A stretch of DNA of 64,000 bases. Source: Dolomedes plantarius. Lineage: Eukaryota; Arthropoda; Arachnida; Araneae; Dolomedidae. The translations under genes were made by a program, and so were the position numbers. This document shows positions 34,985 through 46,767 of the stretch, one piece after another; within the stretch, counting starts at the first letter, position 1; the number at the start of each line of letters is the position of its first letter. The stretch is from the NCBI GenBank assembly GCA_907164885.2, contig OU015490.1, positions 203,122,161 to 203,186,160 of the forward strand, read 5' to 3'. The notes beneath the pieces are model-generated. The model saw nothing but the letters and a program-made list of their open reading frames with translations. It was not told the DNA's origin and made no database searches.

Positions 34985-35262
34985 CGTAGTGACCCAGTTA
35001 GCAAGGGCAGCGGGCCAGTGATCTGAACGTCTCTGGTTCGATGCCCGTCGCTGCAAATCCCTCGCCGTGTACACTAATGGCGGCTGGTGCATGTAAAATC
35101 TGTCGTGGCGGCAATGTCCTCCAAGTTCTCAAATTCACTTCTGGAGGTGTCAAGTGTTCCGGTCTAGTCACTTGACTCGGTTCTAAAATTACGGGACCGA
35201 CTTGTAGGGGTTAATGCTGGCCACCTATACGGCGCCCTCTTAAATGAAATGAATGGCCAGCA
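34985..35262 (+). mobile_element. tRNA-derived SINE (family S2)
   Basis: The head has an A-box-like TAGTGACCCAGTTAGCAAGG and the B box GGTTCGATGCC (about 35036-35046). A GC-rich body of about 180 bp follows, ending near an AAATGAAATGAATGG tail. No clear target duplication was found. A single copy in this window. Confidence 0.7.
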
Positions 35263-35496
35263 GTCTCGTAAGTATATAAACTGTATGGATTAAGTTTCCA
35301 AAAATAATTGCCATATGTAACAACTGCTAGACCTCTCAGTCTACCAAACTAAAAGTTACACTCGTTTAGAATTTTGAGGCTGTTTGCACCTTGCTTACGT
35401 AAAGGCAACAAAATAAGAAGGCCAGGTGGGGCGCTTATAATGCATAGGCAGAGGTTACTGTAAGAAGGCATAAGGCACAAGAAAAGAGTTTTTGTA

Positions 35497-36407
35497 CAGA
35501 TATATTGGGATAACGAACTTCAAGGGACCAAAGGTTTTATTCGCTTTATCCGGTGGTTCGCTATATCCGAACCGTTAAGAAAAATGCTAGAGTTCACAAA
35601 ATGTATAACTCATTAGTTGCAATGTGTATTCAATAATGATGCATTAAAATAATGATAAAATCTATTAAAAATGATCATTAATGGATTAAATCGACTAAAC
35701 TCGATTACATTAAACTGACACTATCTATATATTTAAGTTGCTAAGTCGACTTTTTGGGCAGTCTGTCAGGGAAAACTACTGCATCGATTTACTCCACTTT
35801 GGTCTGAAACGAAAGATTGCAATATGTAGATTTGTCAAATTTGGCTTTTGTAACCGCAATTTCTATTAATTAGCGATAATTTACAATTAAATATTGATTT
35901 CTGCGCATGCTCAGTGGTATGTTTAAATCTTGCTTTAGAAACTCATTGTTTCTGCGCATGCTCAGTGATATGTTTTAATGATAAACACGTTTATTCCGAG
36001 GATCTCTCTAGATCTCTCTCTGCCATTTTTATTTTTATGATAATTATGTTTGTGAAATATAAGATTTAGCCTGATGGAAATTGTTTAATTCGCGATGTTT
36101 AATTAGCAATAATTTACCATTTTAAAAAATTGCTTTCTGTGCATGCTCAGTGACATTTTTAAATCTGGCTTTAGATACTCACTAAGTACGAGTCCGCTTA
36201 AACACATTAATTTGTTTCTGCGCATTATGATTTTCAACATCTGGCAATGATGAGTATAATTTGTGCATTAGTACATTTATTTACTATCTAGCCGTCATGT
36301 TTTGACGGGTATCAACTAGTACTAATTAAATTACGTACAATAGGAAAACGGCGGGACCAAAATTTTCGTTCGTTATATACCGGGTTCGATATAACGGTGT
36401 TCGACTG
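35497..36407 (+). mobile_element. pogo-type MITE (family P1), split by a Helitron
   Basis: Ends CAGATATATTGGGATAACGA and (reverse strand) CAGTCGAACACCGTTATATC, with TA on both sides (35495-35496 and 36408-36409). Removing the inserted Helitron leaves 315 bp that match 57989-58319 in reverse, for example CCGAACCGTTAAGAAAAATG and CGTACAATAGGAAAACGGCG. Confidence 0.88.
35724..36319 (+). mobile_element. Non-autonomous Helitron (family H1), copy 2
   Basis: Starts TCTATATATTTAAGTTGC and ends TATCAACTAG. The 3' hairpin is perfect, CCGTCA-TGTTT-TGACGG, 10 bases before the end. It sits between host A (35723) and T (36320). The intact P1 MITE at 57989 confirms the empty site (CTGACGCAA/TACTAATT). High similarity to 12305-12907. 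Confidence 0.9.
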
Positions 36408-36469
36408 TATAAATATTATCGTATTCCTTTTAACTCTAAGTGTAGCTCATCCGAACTCATCCTTTCTGC

Positions 36470-36780
36470 CTTTCTCTCCACAATACTTTCAGTACTCCCT
36501 GTTATCCATTAACTGGCTGCACTCTGTATTTGCAGAACAACCACTGATGTCATCATCACTTTAATGGAGAGAGAGGAGGTACAGAAAAAAAGGGGCCACA
36601 AATGATAAGCATGCGTCAACAAGGGCAGACTCCCCGCGCAATAAAAGCTCCGACTTTCACACCTGTGCAAATAAGAGGGGGTGGAGCAATCTCCACCTCG
36701 TCAATTTCCGAAAACGATAAGAATGATTTTGTTACCGGCACCGGGGTGAGGCACCTCGATTATACTTAAATCAGCTTTAG
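36470..36780 (+). other. GC-richer unique island E1, candidate enhancer
   Basis: Ordered words: TCAAC 36616, GCAATAAAA 36638, CCGAC 36650, CACCTGTGCAAATA 36660, CAATTTCCGAAAACGATA 36702-36719. The same words occur in the same order and strand in island E2 (39624-39721). CACCTG is a Snail/ZEB-type E-box, and AATAAAA and ATGATAAG resemble Hox/Cad and GATA sites. No coding sense. Regulatory function is an inference. Confidence 0.4.
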
Positions 36781-36971
36781 AGAATTGCCGTGTAATAAGC
36801 TTTGATGTGAAACCTTTGAAAATATATCAAATATAGGTATCGTAAACATTTCGGTTAAAGTTATGAACCAGGTTAGGAATAACCTCTTATCATAAACATT
36901 TATGATGAGTATTTTTCTTCAGAAATACTTTTGTTCTCTGGGTTGGAAATAATGGAACTGAAAACAACATA

Positions 36972-37151
36972 CAGTGAAAACAGAGAAACTTCTGTACGGT
37001 GGCCAACAGTGGTTCCGAAGAAAAGTGGTCGTTTTGAGGAGTGGCTGCCTTACAGAGGTTTCTTAAATATTATTGGCTCTATGGAGTCTTTAATCGGTTC
37101 TGAACAAAATATGGCCGTTTAGTGGGGTGGTCGGGTAGAGAAGTTTCCCTG
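36972..37151 (+). mobile_element. TA-flanked MITE (family P4), copy 1
   Basis: Starts CAGTGAAAACAGAGAAACTT, ends (reverse strand) CAGGGAAACTTCTCTACCC, with TA on both sides. Internal GGCTCTATGGAGTCTTTAAT is shared with the copies at 45708, 48465 and 51543 (some reversed), and a diverged form with 55549. Confidence 0.8.
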
Positions 37152-37186
37152 TATATTGAAATTTAGGCTGCCTGTTGTTAAGAGCA

Positions 37187-37500
37187 AGACGCCCGGTGGC
37201 GTAGTGGTTAAAGCCACAGTTCCAGGGTTCGACCCTGGACCTGTCGACTGGGCAAGGTCGACTCATGTCTTTCATCTCTTGAGTGGGTCGATAAAATGAG
37301 GACCAAGCATGCTCGGGAACTAACTCTGGGGGTTCGCGTCAGGTTGACCACCTAACCGAGACATATGCTGTAATGGCACCCCAAGCCCACGGTCAAAAAA
37401 GCGGAGATGGGCACCAAAGGCTTAGGTCCACAATGGGCTGTTGCGCCATTGGTTAGTTGTTAAGGGCTCCTTAAGGTTCGTAATTCCCTCAATCATCATA
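37187..37500 (+). mobile_element. tRNA-derived SINE (family S3)
   Basis: The head GGTGGCGTAGTGGTTAAAGC (A box) and GGGTTCGACCC (B box, about 37226) is tRNA-like. A body with GAGTGGGTCGATAAAATGAG follows, about 300 bp in all. The 3' end is uncertain. No tRNA gene is proposed, since the element continues well beyond the tRNA part. 37500-38510 shows nothing recognised. Confidence 0.7.
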
Positions 37501-38514
37501 ACCTACTAAGAGAGATTTTCAGATTAGATAGAGAGTTATAACGGGAGCTTTTGACTTCATTAAACCGCTCACGTTATAATGGCAACAGCGTTATAAACCA
37601 GAAGAGAAGCATGTTAACAAGAAAGAATGGAAGACATACTATTAGAACCTGGTCCGAAAAGGTTGTATTACCAAATACAATATAGCCCAACTCACAAAAT
37701 TTAAAGCGCACGTATTCTTCATAGAAGAGTTAAATTGTGTTATAATTGATGGGTCCTGATAGGGAAGAATCAGTGAACAGGCGGCCTCCAGATCGAAAAT
37801 TTTCAAGGTGAAAGGAAGATAGTTTCCTTACGGGCGAAGAAATATAGTAACAAATGTTATTTTTTTAAACCCGGCATGAGGCTTTTATACAGGAATGGGA
37901 AATGAATGTAATACGGAGGGAGTATCCGGTTGCATAGAGTATGTTATAAATATAATATAACTCTAAAAGGTGAAAGAAAGAATATTGAATAAAGAATATA
38001 TAGATTCAGGTTGGAGAAGCAAACCATATTACAACATGGGGATTTTAAATTTATTTATTTATATTTATATTAATTAATTTCAGGACTACTTTCTGCAACA
38101 GTAAGAATAACTGAGAAAAGGGGAAAGTTCTCAACTATGTATAATATAATTAATTTTCTTATCTCATTATACATCGGACACTTCATATCTGATGTTATAC
38201 ATGAAATCATATAAGAATGACTGCTGCAGGCTAACATTTTTCTAATATTCACATGGCAGCCGTATGAAAGCTTAAGTTTCAAGGACTCTGTAATCAATCA
38301 ATGTCCTTTATTGATTGAGTACAGAAAAAAATAAGTCATTTTAACGAGACGTAAATTGCCTAGTTAACATGTAACTATACTTCCACAATATAAAATCGCT
38401 CAAACATCAAACAACTCAAACCTTAAAACTCGTGAAATATGCATAACAAGAACCCGAAGTTTCTTAAAATCCTAAATAAAAAACGAGAGTGGCAACTATT
38501 TTTGAACTAATTAA

Positions 38515-39068
38515 CCCTTCAGTGGTCGCGCCCGTGTACAAAGTGCAACATTTTCGTAATTTTGAATGGTTTGTTTTTACATGTAAGGTTTGAATGCTCT
38601 AAGCAGTTTCTATTTATAGTTACACCCTTTCTAATGCAGATCTGATTTTCTGACTCTTTCCATTCATTGTTAGCCGTGATTTAATCGTGGTAAACCAGCG
38701 ATTATACTTGATGTAGTCGATACAATGGGCAGCTATTACACGGTATCCCGCATAAGACGAAGATGGACAATCTCATTGTGTTTTAGGTTTTTGGACATAA
38801 TAGGAATCTATTCGGTAGTTGTCCTTAGATCCAATAAACCGGACAGTTTTTAAATAAGGCGATTGTATCTGCATTCTTTAGCCTTTAATTATAAATATAT
38901 CTCAATATTATCAACATTTTATATCTTGTCATAAAACGCAGAATTATTATTTTCAGTTTGAAAAAAAAAAGTTTATTGCAAAAGGAATAATCAAGGTTGA
39001 AAGAAACGTTGCACTTTATGCCACGCGTGCCTGCTGGTGTTCCAAAAATTGGCGCGCCCGCTGAAAGG
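38515..39068. mobile_element. piggyBac-type MITE (family T3)
   Basis: TTAA flanks both ends (38511-38514 and 39069-39072). The ends are CCCTTCAGTGGTCGCGCC and (reverse strand) CCTTTCAGCGGGCGCGCC, close to the CCCTTT start common in piggyBac elements. 554 bp, without a transposase frame. Confidence 0.88.
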
Positions 39069-39419
39069 TTAATATAGTTCATCAGACCAGGATGGACAAT
39101 TCACAAATCCGATAATCATCAAACTCTGCAGAAATTTCAGTTGCCGTCTTTCATATGTATCAAGCAGTTTGAACATCAGCATTTGGGAAGAGTCTATGAA
39201 ACTCAGTAGAAGCATTTGTTGTCCAGAAATGCCCTTTATTTATAGCAAGAAGTTTAGAGGTCCAACCATTTGGTAATTGTTCATAGAGGCAACCTCTCTG
39301 GGTAAGTAGATCTCAGCGAAACTCAACTTTCCGAAAAAAGAAGAATGTCAGAAGTGGTCATAATTCTTTTTCCTTCTTATTCTTTTTCCTTACGGGAATC
39401 GAAACATTTTCATTGAAGA

Positions 39420-39840
39420 ATTCGAAAGAAACGTTATCAGATTTTTCTGGAACAGAAAGGAGAGAATGTGAGAACACTCCACAAAGGACAAACAAATACC
39501 CCACTTGAGTAAGTGAGAGGAGATCTTTGGATCTGCTCTCTCCAACGCTTCAGTCGCTGCGTGGCCTCCCCCACTATTTATCTATTGCCCACAGAGGAAT
39601 TTCCCAGCATCCGAGAGGAACTTTCAACGGGGGCGATAAAATCTTTTGTGATTGTGTGTGCCGACATTTCCACCTGGGCAAACAGAGCGGGCAAACAGAC
39701 GGGCAATTTCCGAAAACGATAGCCGGGCGTTCGGCAGACAGGTGGGAGTTTAGGATGGGCCAGGCTGATGGTTGCAGAGGTCGTAGAGAATCACCCGGCT
39801 TTGCTCTTCAGGCGAGAAAGAAAAATATGCAAAAATAATG
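39420..39840 (+). other. GC-richer unique island E2, candidate enhancer
   Basis: Ordered words: TCAAC 39624, GCGATAAAA 39633, CCGAC 39661, CACCTGGGCAAACA 39671, CAATTTCCGAAAACGATA 39704-39721. It matches island E1 in order and strand, with different spacing. Open frames of 69 and 103 codons overlap here in different frames and resemble nothing known, so I treat them as by-products of the GC content. 39850-40770 is AT-rich DNA with nothing recognised. Confidence 0.4.
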
Positions 39841-40776
39841 TGGTGATAGGCAAAGGCTACAAAGTGAAGTTTTAGTAAAAGGATTTGTATTAGCTCGGAG
39901 GGACTATTTTAAATATCCTGGGAAAGGTTTTTGTGTGCATGATTGTGCAGCTAAAATTTAAGTTTGGCATCCTTTAAACTAAGCAAACCAGTTTAAGTTT
40001 TAAATCTAAAAACCTAAACTTGAAAGGAAAATTGAAACGGAATAAAGTAAATTCTGTACACCCAATAAACAAATTCTTATACTGCGGGCCTTTTTAAGCT
40101 CATGAAAGGAAAATGTGCCTTGTTTATTAGGTATCAGCTTAAGGTAATTTATATGCTGGTTTTAGATGATGGTTGACGAATAAAAAAGAAACAAGTTGTA
40201 CATTGCTACGTATGCAGAATAACTGCAAAATGTCTACACAATGCCATGGAAGGTCAAAATCACAGTTTAAGAAGTTTTCCCTATTAAATAGCAAAAATAG
40301 TAGTAAAAAAATATAATACATGTTGTTTTATCAGTTTGCTAATAACACATTAACAGAGAAATGTCGTTTAAATTAGAATACTATAATCATAAAATGCCAT
40401 TTTAGAAGCGTTAGGGCTGCTGTTTTCAAAGAATATCCTTTGGTATATGAAATGTTTCAACTGCTAAATTATGTAACCTAATACGACAAACTTAATGGTT
40501 TGCTATTGGGTTCATATTTAATGGGTTTATACATTAATAAACGAAAACTGAGTTTTTAAAATTTAATGTATTTTAAATGATTGAACGCTCAGGGACATAC
40601 AGCTTCTTTTTATATCTAAAGTAAAATTTATGGGAGGTAACTAGTTTCTAATAAGTTAGCTAATAAATATTTCTTTCTCAAGATGGGGAGAAATATGTGT
40701 GACTGTCACTACAGACAATAATTCACAAATGCCATAGAGACAATCACACAATGTTACTCTGTTTTATGATGAACTA

Positions 40777-41075
40777 CACCCATCCCTCGATTTACGCGAC
40801 AGATGCATTCCTCGTTAAAGCGGAACCGCGTAAATTGAATCCAAGGAAATCATATAAAACTGGGAGTTAAAAATAAAAAAAAAATTATTGAATATCGATT
40901 TTGAAAATATCTTCGAAAAATAATCCAAGAACACGGAGTACTTCATTGACTTTTAACTTTTTTTTAGCTATTTATTTATTCATCAATAATTTTAACGCGG
41001 TTTAAAAGCATTTTTTAATACCGCATTAAACCGAAAGCGCGTGAATTGAGTATCACATAAATCGAGGGATGGGTG
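40777..41075. mobile_element. TA-flanked MITE (family P5)
   Basis: Perfect inverted ends CACCCATCCCTCGATTTA, with TA at 40775-40776 and 41076-41077. Subterminal GCGTAAATTGA and GCGTGAATTGA words also pair. 299 bp, no coding sense, Tc1/pogo-like by target. Confidence 0.88.
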
Positions 41076-41081
41076 TATTAA

Positions 41082-41134
41082 TCTTTTCCTTACGGGGTGG
41101 GATTGCATGTATCCCAAAAATACGGGCCCAAGAA

Positions 41135-41192
<58 letters not shown>

Positions 41193-41283
41193 CCAACCCC
41201 CTTGATGGCCATTCTTATAAAGGTGATATGAAATTTCCCGTTCTAAAAAGGGAATCGGAAAAATGGGTCTCGTAAGCTAAAGG
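41082..41283 (-). mobile_element. TTAA MITE (family T1), uninterrupted copy
   Basis: TTAA at 41078-41081 and TTCA (decayed) at 41284-41287. On the minus strand it starts CCTTTAGCTTACGAGACCC and ends GTAAGGAAAAGA. The centre is (TA)n (about 41138-41186). It is the empty counterpart of 15915-21501. It abuts MITE P5 with only TA between. 41290-41735 shows nothing recognised. Confidence 0.85.
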
Positions 41284-41739
41284 TTCATAAGTTCGGAAGT
41301 AAGCTCCCTTATTTACATGCCTTATTTGCTCCCCATAATTTTTATTGTGCATATTAAGAAGCTGTATGTCTCTGCTAAGCGTTATCCTCGAATTTCACGT
41401 AATTAGCCTTTTAAATAGTCTGTTAAGACTATTTGATTTTTAAGCTAATTTGCATGATACCATTTAACATTTCAAATTTTATTTTATATGTTAATAAAAG
41501 TTTGCCACAAACTATAAGAAAACTAGGCAAGCGTGGTGATACATCGTTATAAAGATATATTATGTGACAACGCAGCGATAAAAAAAACAAACATAAAAAC
41601 ATTTACTGAGAGCTATGAGAGTTGCTAGACAGAAGCTTCGAGTTTAAAACCTGTGAAGTGAATAAATAAATCCTCTTTATAACATCAAACAAATCCCAGC
41701 AAAAGAAATAAGACATCTATTTAATAAAAAGGGTAAAAA

Positions 41740-42060
41740 AATAAATGCGACGAAAGGCGGTCCGAATAATCCAGCGCTACATCGTCTTGACGGCTTAGTG
41801 CGCCCCCCGGCACCGACAGAAGCCAAAATCCATCTTATCCAAGTGTGATGATACGTGTTTTTGCTTTGGTGTCACCATCAATTTCTCCCCGCTCTGCGGT
41901 CTATTTTTCCCCTCAGCCAACAAAGTCGACAGATCTCAAACCGGTTGGCGGTGGAGGACTAGCGACCGCCGCTTCCTTGCGCGGCGGGAGACTTGTTGAC
42001 TTACAAGGCGAGCTGGGACGATAAACTTCGAACATGCCACCTTTGTGAACTTAAAACAAT
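41740..42060. other. GC-richer unique island
   Basis: Sharp rise in GC with no coding sense. It contains AACCGGTT at 41939-41946, the consensus Grainyhead-type site, and GCGCGGCGGG near 41980. Candidate regulatory DNA, by motif only. Confidence 0.25.
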
Positions 42061-42139
42061 AAGGATATGGGGAAAAGACTCTCCCGAGTGTATGACATCA
42101 GACCCAAGTATTATACGGAGCAATATAATGTTCAGAAAC

Positions 42140-42870
42140 ATTGCAAGACTTATCGGTTCTGCATAATCCAAAGTAATCTTTATAAAACACTGACCAATTT
42201 TGGAAAAAAGTTACCTTTTAAGGCGATATCATAGAGCAAGACCCACAACAATTGTGTAATATTCATTTGAAATGTTCTCCTTAGATAAAATATTTAGAGT
42301 TGTAGTGCAACCGTAAAGGTGGAGGGAGTTATAACGTATAAATGGAAAAATCAATTAATTACCTCCAGGCAAGTCAAGGGGATATCATAGAGCAAAATCC
42401 ACAACAATTGTGCAATATTCATTTGAAATGTTCTCCTTAGATAAAACATTTAGAATTGTAGTGCAACCGTGGATGGGGAAGAAGTTATAATGTATCAATG
42501 AGTGAGATATTACAAGTTGATAATCCACAGTAATCTAATTTTAAAATGTGACCACGTTTAGCAAAATCAGTTAGTTACCCCCAGGAAATTCAACGGGATA
42601 TCATAGAGCAAGATCCCTAACAATTGTGCAATATTTATTTGAAATGTTCTCCTTAGATAAAATATTTAGAGTTGTAGTGCAACCGTGGATGGGGAGGTTT
42701 TCCTTAGATAAAATGTTTAGAGTTGTAGTGAAACCGTGGAGGAGGAAGGAGTGGCAACATCTTAATAAGGAATATATTTTTTAAATGTGACCAGTTTTGG
42801 TGAAAACAGTTACCTTCAGGCAATGAACATTTCAAGGGGATATCAAAAATTAAGATCCCCATTTATATTT
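42140..42870 (+). repeat. Irregular tandem repeat, about 160-240 bp units
   Basis: GATATCATAGAGCAA starts units at 42225, 42381 and 42597, with a diverged fourth at 42839. Shared words are CAACAATTGTG(C/T)AATATT, TTGAAATGTTCTCCTTAGAT and TTGTAGTGCAACCGT. The third unit has an extra partial copy of the CTTAGATAAAAT to CCGTGGA part. Confidence 0.85.
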
Positions 42871-43379
42871 TTTTTTCTGCAGCCCATATATTTAAATCAT
42901 ATATAATTTTTAAAAAAATGACATTGAATATTTTGGATAAATGCCTGTTATTTCCTAAAATTTAGTATATCGAATGAAGACAGTGCTAAAGCAAGGCGTT
43001 AGATATATGTGGCAGATGATGAGCTAGATTTTACACTTGAATCTTTGCATTAATATTCGCACATGTCCAGTCCTGCCACCAGATGTTTCTGGTAGACAAG
43101 ACTTTGCATGGTGATGAGGAATCGAGGTTAACTGTCGTTCGCTGCTGCAAGCATTTTGAATGTGCTGAATTCTCCTTTGAGACTTTGTCGGTGTAAATGT
43201 CGAAGTGTTATTTATTTATTTATATTTTTATTATTTTTTTGTGTGTGTGCTTAACAGTTGTAATTTTGAGCACGCATGCTAGTTTCTGCTGAATTCAGGA
43301 ACTTATATACAAGATAAAAGTTTACTGTTTTGCAGGAAATAACGGTTCTTATACAGCGGAATAAAGAGTAAGCGATAAA

Positions 43380-43380
<1 letters not shown>

Positions 43381-43442
<62 letters not shown>
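43381..43442. repeat. (TA)n microsatellite
   Basis: About 62 bp of alternating TA, not obviously inside another element. The flanks 42880-43380 and 43445-44300 are AT-rich with no gene recognised. Confidence 0.95.
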
Positions 43443-43446
<4 letters not shown>

Positions 43447-44306
43447 TACATTTTTTCTTCTTAAAAGTAAGATAAAAATGGTTTCTTACTAACAACTATT
43501 AGAAAAATGTTCTTGCAATAAAATGTCAGTTTGGGGAATTTATAAAATAACCATAGTTTCTTTTATTAGCTGTTGTGAAGCTTAATAAAACTTGTATTAA
43601 AATATTAAAACTTAAGGTATGCCTGAAGCATTACAAGAATAGCTTGTATGATTTATCATTGTATCAGTTCTCTGACGTAGAACAAGACATCAGTTTCTAT
43701 CGTTCTTTTCAGTCCTTAATCATTGAGAATTTTTAATAAGGTTAAAAATATTGGACACACTTTTCCGTAGACTTTCATTTAAAGTTTTAAATAGCACTAA
43801 GGGATCAATTTTTATTCTAGCGTCTTTTACATGTGACTTTTGAAGAAAACGAAAGAAATGCGAGTCTTTCAATATGCATCTTTATATGCTTATAACTGAT
43901 CCCACTATACTTTTCAGTTACTTTGAAAGATAAATTATTACCTTTATTGAATAAGATACATTTAGAACAAAATGATGAATAATATACTTTTCAAGCAAAT
44001 GAACAGGATTACATTGTGAAAATGAACACGATTATCACATAACTCAAATTACTCTAAGTTCAACAATTGTTGTCAGCCTGCAGTTATTGAAATAACTTTG
44101 TCGACAACAAACAACTGCAGTTAAATCCTCAGAATATAGTATACCGATGTATGTTTTTTGTTCTGTGAGGGAAAATCTTCTGTTGGTAATTCAACTGGTT
44201 TTTTTCCCCCGAAAAGTTTAAAATCTTTGACTGAGAAAAACAAGAAAAAGAGAGTAATAAATAAGTTATAGAAAATTAAAAAATTTTGCATAAATATGTC
44301 TATTAA

Positions 44307-44626
44307 CACACTGTTGGCCAGTAACGGGTAAACTCATGTTTTTACACTAAAATTTGAAGACAATTTAGGAGTTAAACCCATTTATCAATTTATATGAAAT
44401 TCCTAAAGTAAATAGTTATTGTAGTACCTATGGCCTTTACTATGACCTGAATGAGCTACAGAGAAATCCTCACATTTTATCATTTAAACTGTGAATCTCA
44501 GACCCCCTCCCCCCATAGGAAGAAAATATATTTCAGAAAATAAAAATGACGTACTTTAATCCAAAATTTCTGTCTTTGCCGGTGACGTGCGTATATATTT
44601 GAATAAAATTGCCGGTCAACAATGTG
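44307..44626. mobile_element. TTAA-flanked MITE (family T4)
   Basis: TTAA at 44303-44306 and 44627-44630. Ends CACACTGTTGGCCAGTAAC and (reverse strand) CACATTGTTGACCGGCAA. 320 bp, no coding sense. Different ends from T1-T3. Confidence 0.85.
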
Positions 44627-45191
44627 TTAATATATTACAGAAAATAAAGATTGGAATGTCTTAATCGTAAAATATTTGATATTGCAACAAAGATTTTACC
44701 ATAACTTAGTATCTGCCTAGTCACACTCTCCGTTTAAAAGTTTTCAATGATAACTTTATCTGTTTGGCTGCTTTTTGCAGAACTGTATCACATCGTGTCA
44801 ATTTACAAAAAGGCAGCTCTCGACAGTATTTGATAAATGTGATGATTGAAAACAGCTGTTAAAGTGTGATTTAAGAACATAATTTTTCCATTGTTTACAT
44901 TTGAACGCTTTTTAATTATACATCTTTTCTAGTTCAGTTATAATGTCAATACTTATAAATCATTATATTGCGTGCAAAATTGAAACGTCTGAATTGCTAA
45001 TACTTAGATCAAGGACAATATTTACTGAAATTTGTTTATTTCTTGCATAAAACTGACATATTCTTAGTTGTTTGTCTGTATCATAACATTCGTAATAGCA
45101 CTTAATTCCTGTTTGAAATTCTTCACAGAAAATCCTCTTATTCAAAGTAAGATGTATTGTGCCTAATGAGAAAATCTTATAATTTTATGTA

Positions 45192-45645
45192 TTTAACATA
45201 GTTTAAATTTATTTAGACATATTTGCCAGCTTTTGTGTTTCATTAAATCTATTTTTCATCTCTTTATTTACTTGGTATTTAAACAATTTATAAAGAGTAA
45301 TGACTGTAAATGATACATGTAACATAATAACTCTATTTTATGTGGCTTATCGGTAATAAGTATCAAAATCAGACTTAAATCTCGTGTTCATATAAAAAAA
45401 TGTAAAAGTAAGAGTATTTTTTTTAACATAGTTTAAATTTATCTGGACTTAATTGCCAGTTTTTGAGTTCCACTAAATCTATCTTTCATCTCTTTATTTA
45501 CTTGGGGTATATGAACAATTTATAAAGAGTAATGACTGTAAATGATATATGTAATATAATAACTCAATTTTATGTGGTTTATCGGTAAAAAGTATCAAAA
45601 TTAGACTTATAATCTCGTGTTCATATAAGAAAAAGTAAAAGCGCT
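45192..45645 (+). repeat. Tandem duplication, 2 x about 230 bp
   Basis: Unit 1 starts TTTAACATAGTTTAAATTTA at 45192 and unit 2 with the same word at 45422. Both contain CATCTCTTTATTTACTTGG and TTTATAAAGAGTAATGACTG. Identity is roughly 88-90%. Confidence 0.9.
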
Positions 45646-45707
45646 GCGAGAATCTTAGTAACCATTTGAAAGTAAATATAACATAAATGTAGTATAAAAT
45701 GAAACTA

Positions 45708-45880
45708 CAGTGAAACCTCTCTAAACGGCCACCCCTCTAAACTGCCATATTTTGTTGAGGATCGATTATTAAAGACTCCATAGATCCAATGTTATGGAAG
45801 AAATCTCTTTTCCACGGCCACTCCTCAAAACAGCTACTTTTTTCAGAATTATTACTGGCCACCATAGAGAAATGTGCCTT
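45708..45880 (+). mobile_element. TA-flanked MITE (family P4), copy 2
   Basis: Starts CAGTGAAACCTCTCTAAACG after TA. It contains AAGACTCCATAGATCCAATG and TGGCCACCATAGAGAAA. The right terminus has decayed. 45885-46760 is AT-rich with no gene recognised. Confidence 0.75.
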
Positions 45881-46767
45881 CATTTTCCTAACAGCAATTT
45901 AAAATGAAAACGAGAATATTTCATACAAAATGTTCAACTGATATATCACTTGAACACTTTATTCCTGCGAAATTATCTTTAATGTTGTAAATAAAAAAGT
46001 ATGAATTCAACTGTAGTTGAATAGAAGGTATACTTTCTATTCTTAAGACAGTCATATTTGAAGGGGCAGGGTATTATCTCTTTTTAAAGTCTCAAGCTGA
46101 AGGCACCACTCGTACATTTAAGTGAACTCAAAATTGCTTGGCTTTGTATTATTATGAGAATCTATGACGTCTCTGTTCTGATGTCATTTTGCTGTCACTA
46201 AAAATATGTTATTAAGGGCAATTAAGTTGGTAGATGAAAGGTATGATATTGTCATTTTGACAACTTTCCTTTTGACTGAATCATTGTTAAAGAAATGAAT
46301 AAATACGTTCTCACATTTGTATATGAAATGAAACTGAGTGTCATACTATTAGGAGGAATTGCGTATAATTTGTCAAACAAAATGTAATGAAATTATGACA
46401 TCATTTTACTGCATTTTCTCTGACATAATATCACTGGCCAAAAAGACATAATATTTATCAAATGAACATAACATCACTATGCAAATGAACATTTCAAAGC
46501 ATTTTCTTTTACATAAGATAACTATACAAATGAACTTGTGAACATTGCCTTAGATCATTCGATTTTTCATGCAACACAAAGTCAAATTATACAGGAAATG
46601 TTTTACAGATGTAGTAAATTTTTGAGAAAATAATATATTGGTGTTTTATATCTTGAGTGAAGAGCTTGTGTTACACATCGTTGTTTAGTTTCAAAATATT
46701 ATAACGTTATAAGTTTCGTGGAACTGAATGATTTTAACAAAAAAAAATCCCGTTCATTTGAATTAGT

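Noticed and set aside
37200..37270. Possible tRNA gene (good A and B boxes)
   Set aside because: The sequence continues into a long SINE body, and the acceptor stem and CCA-side pairing were not convincing. The same applies to 52140, 34985 and 31171.
39513..39838. Frames of 69 and 103 codons as a possible exon
   Set aside because: They overlap in different frames in the GC-richer island E2, with no known similarity. The motif sharing with E1 argues for noncoding function instead.
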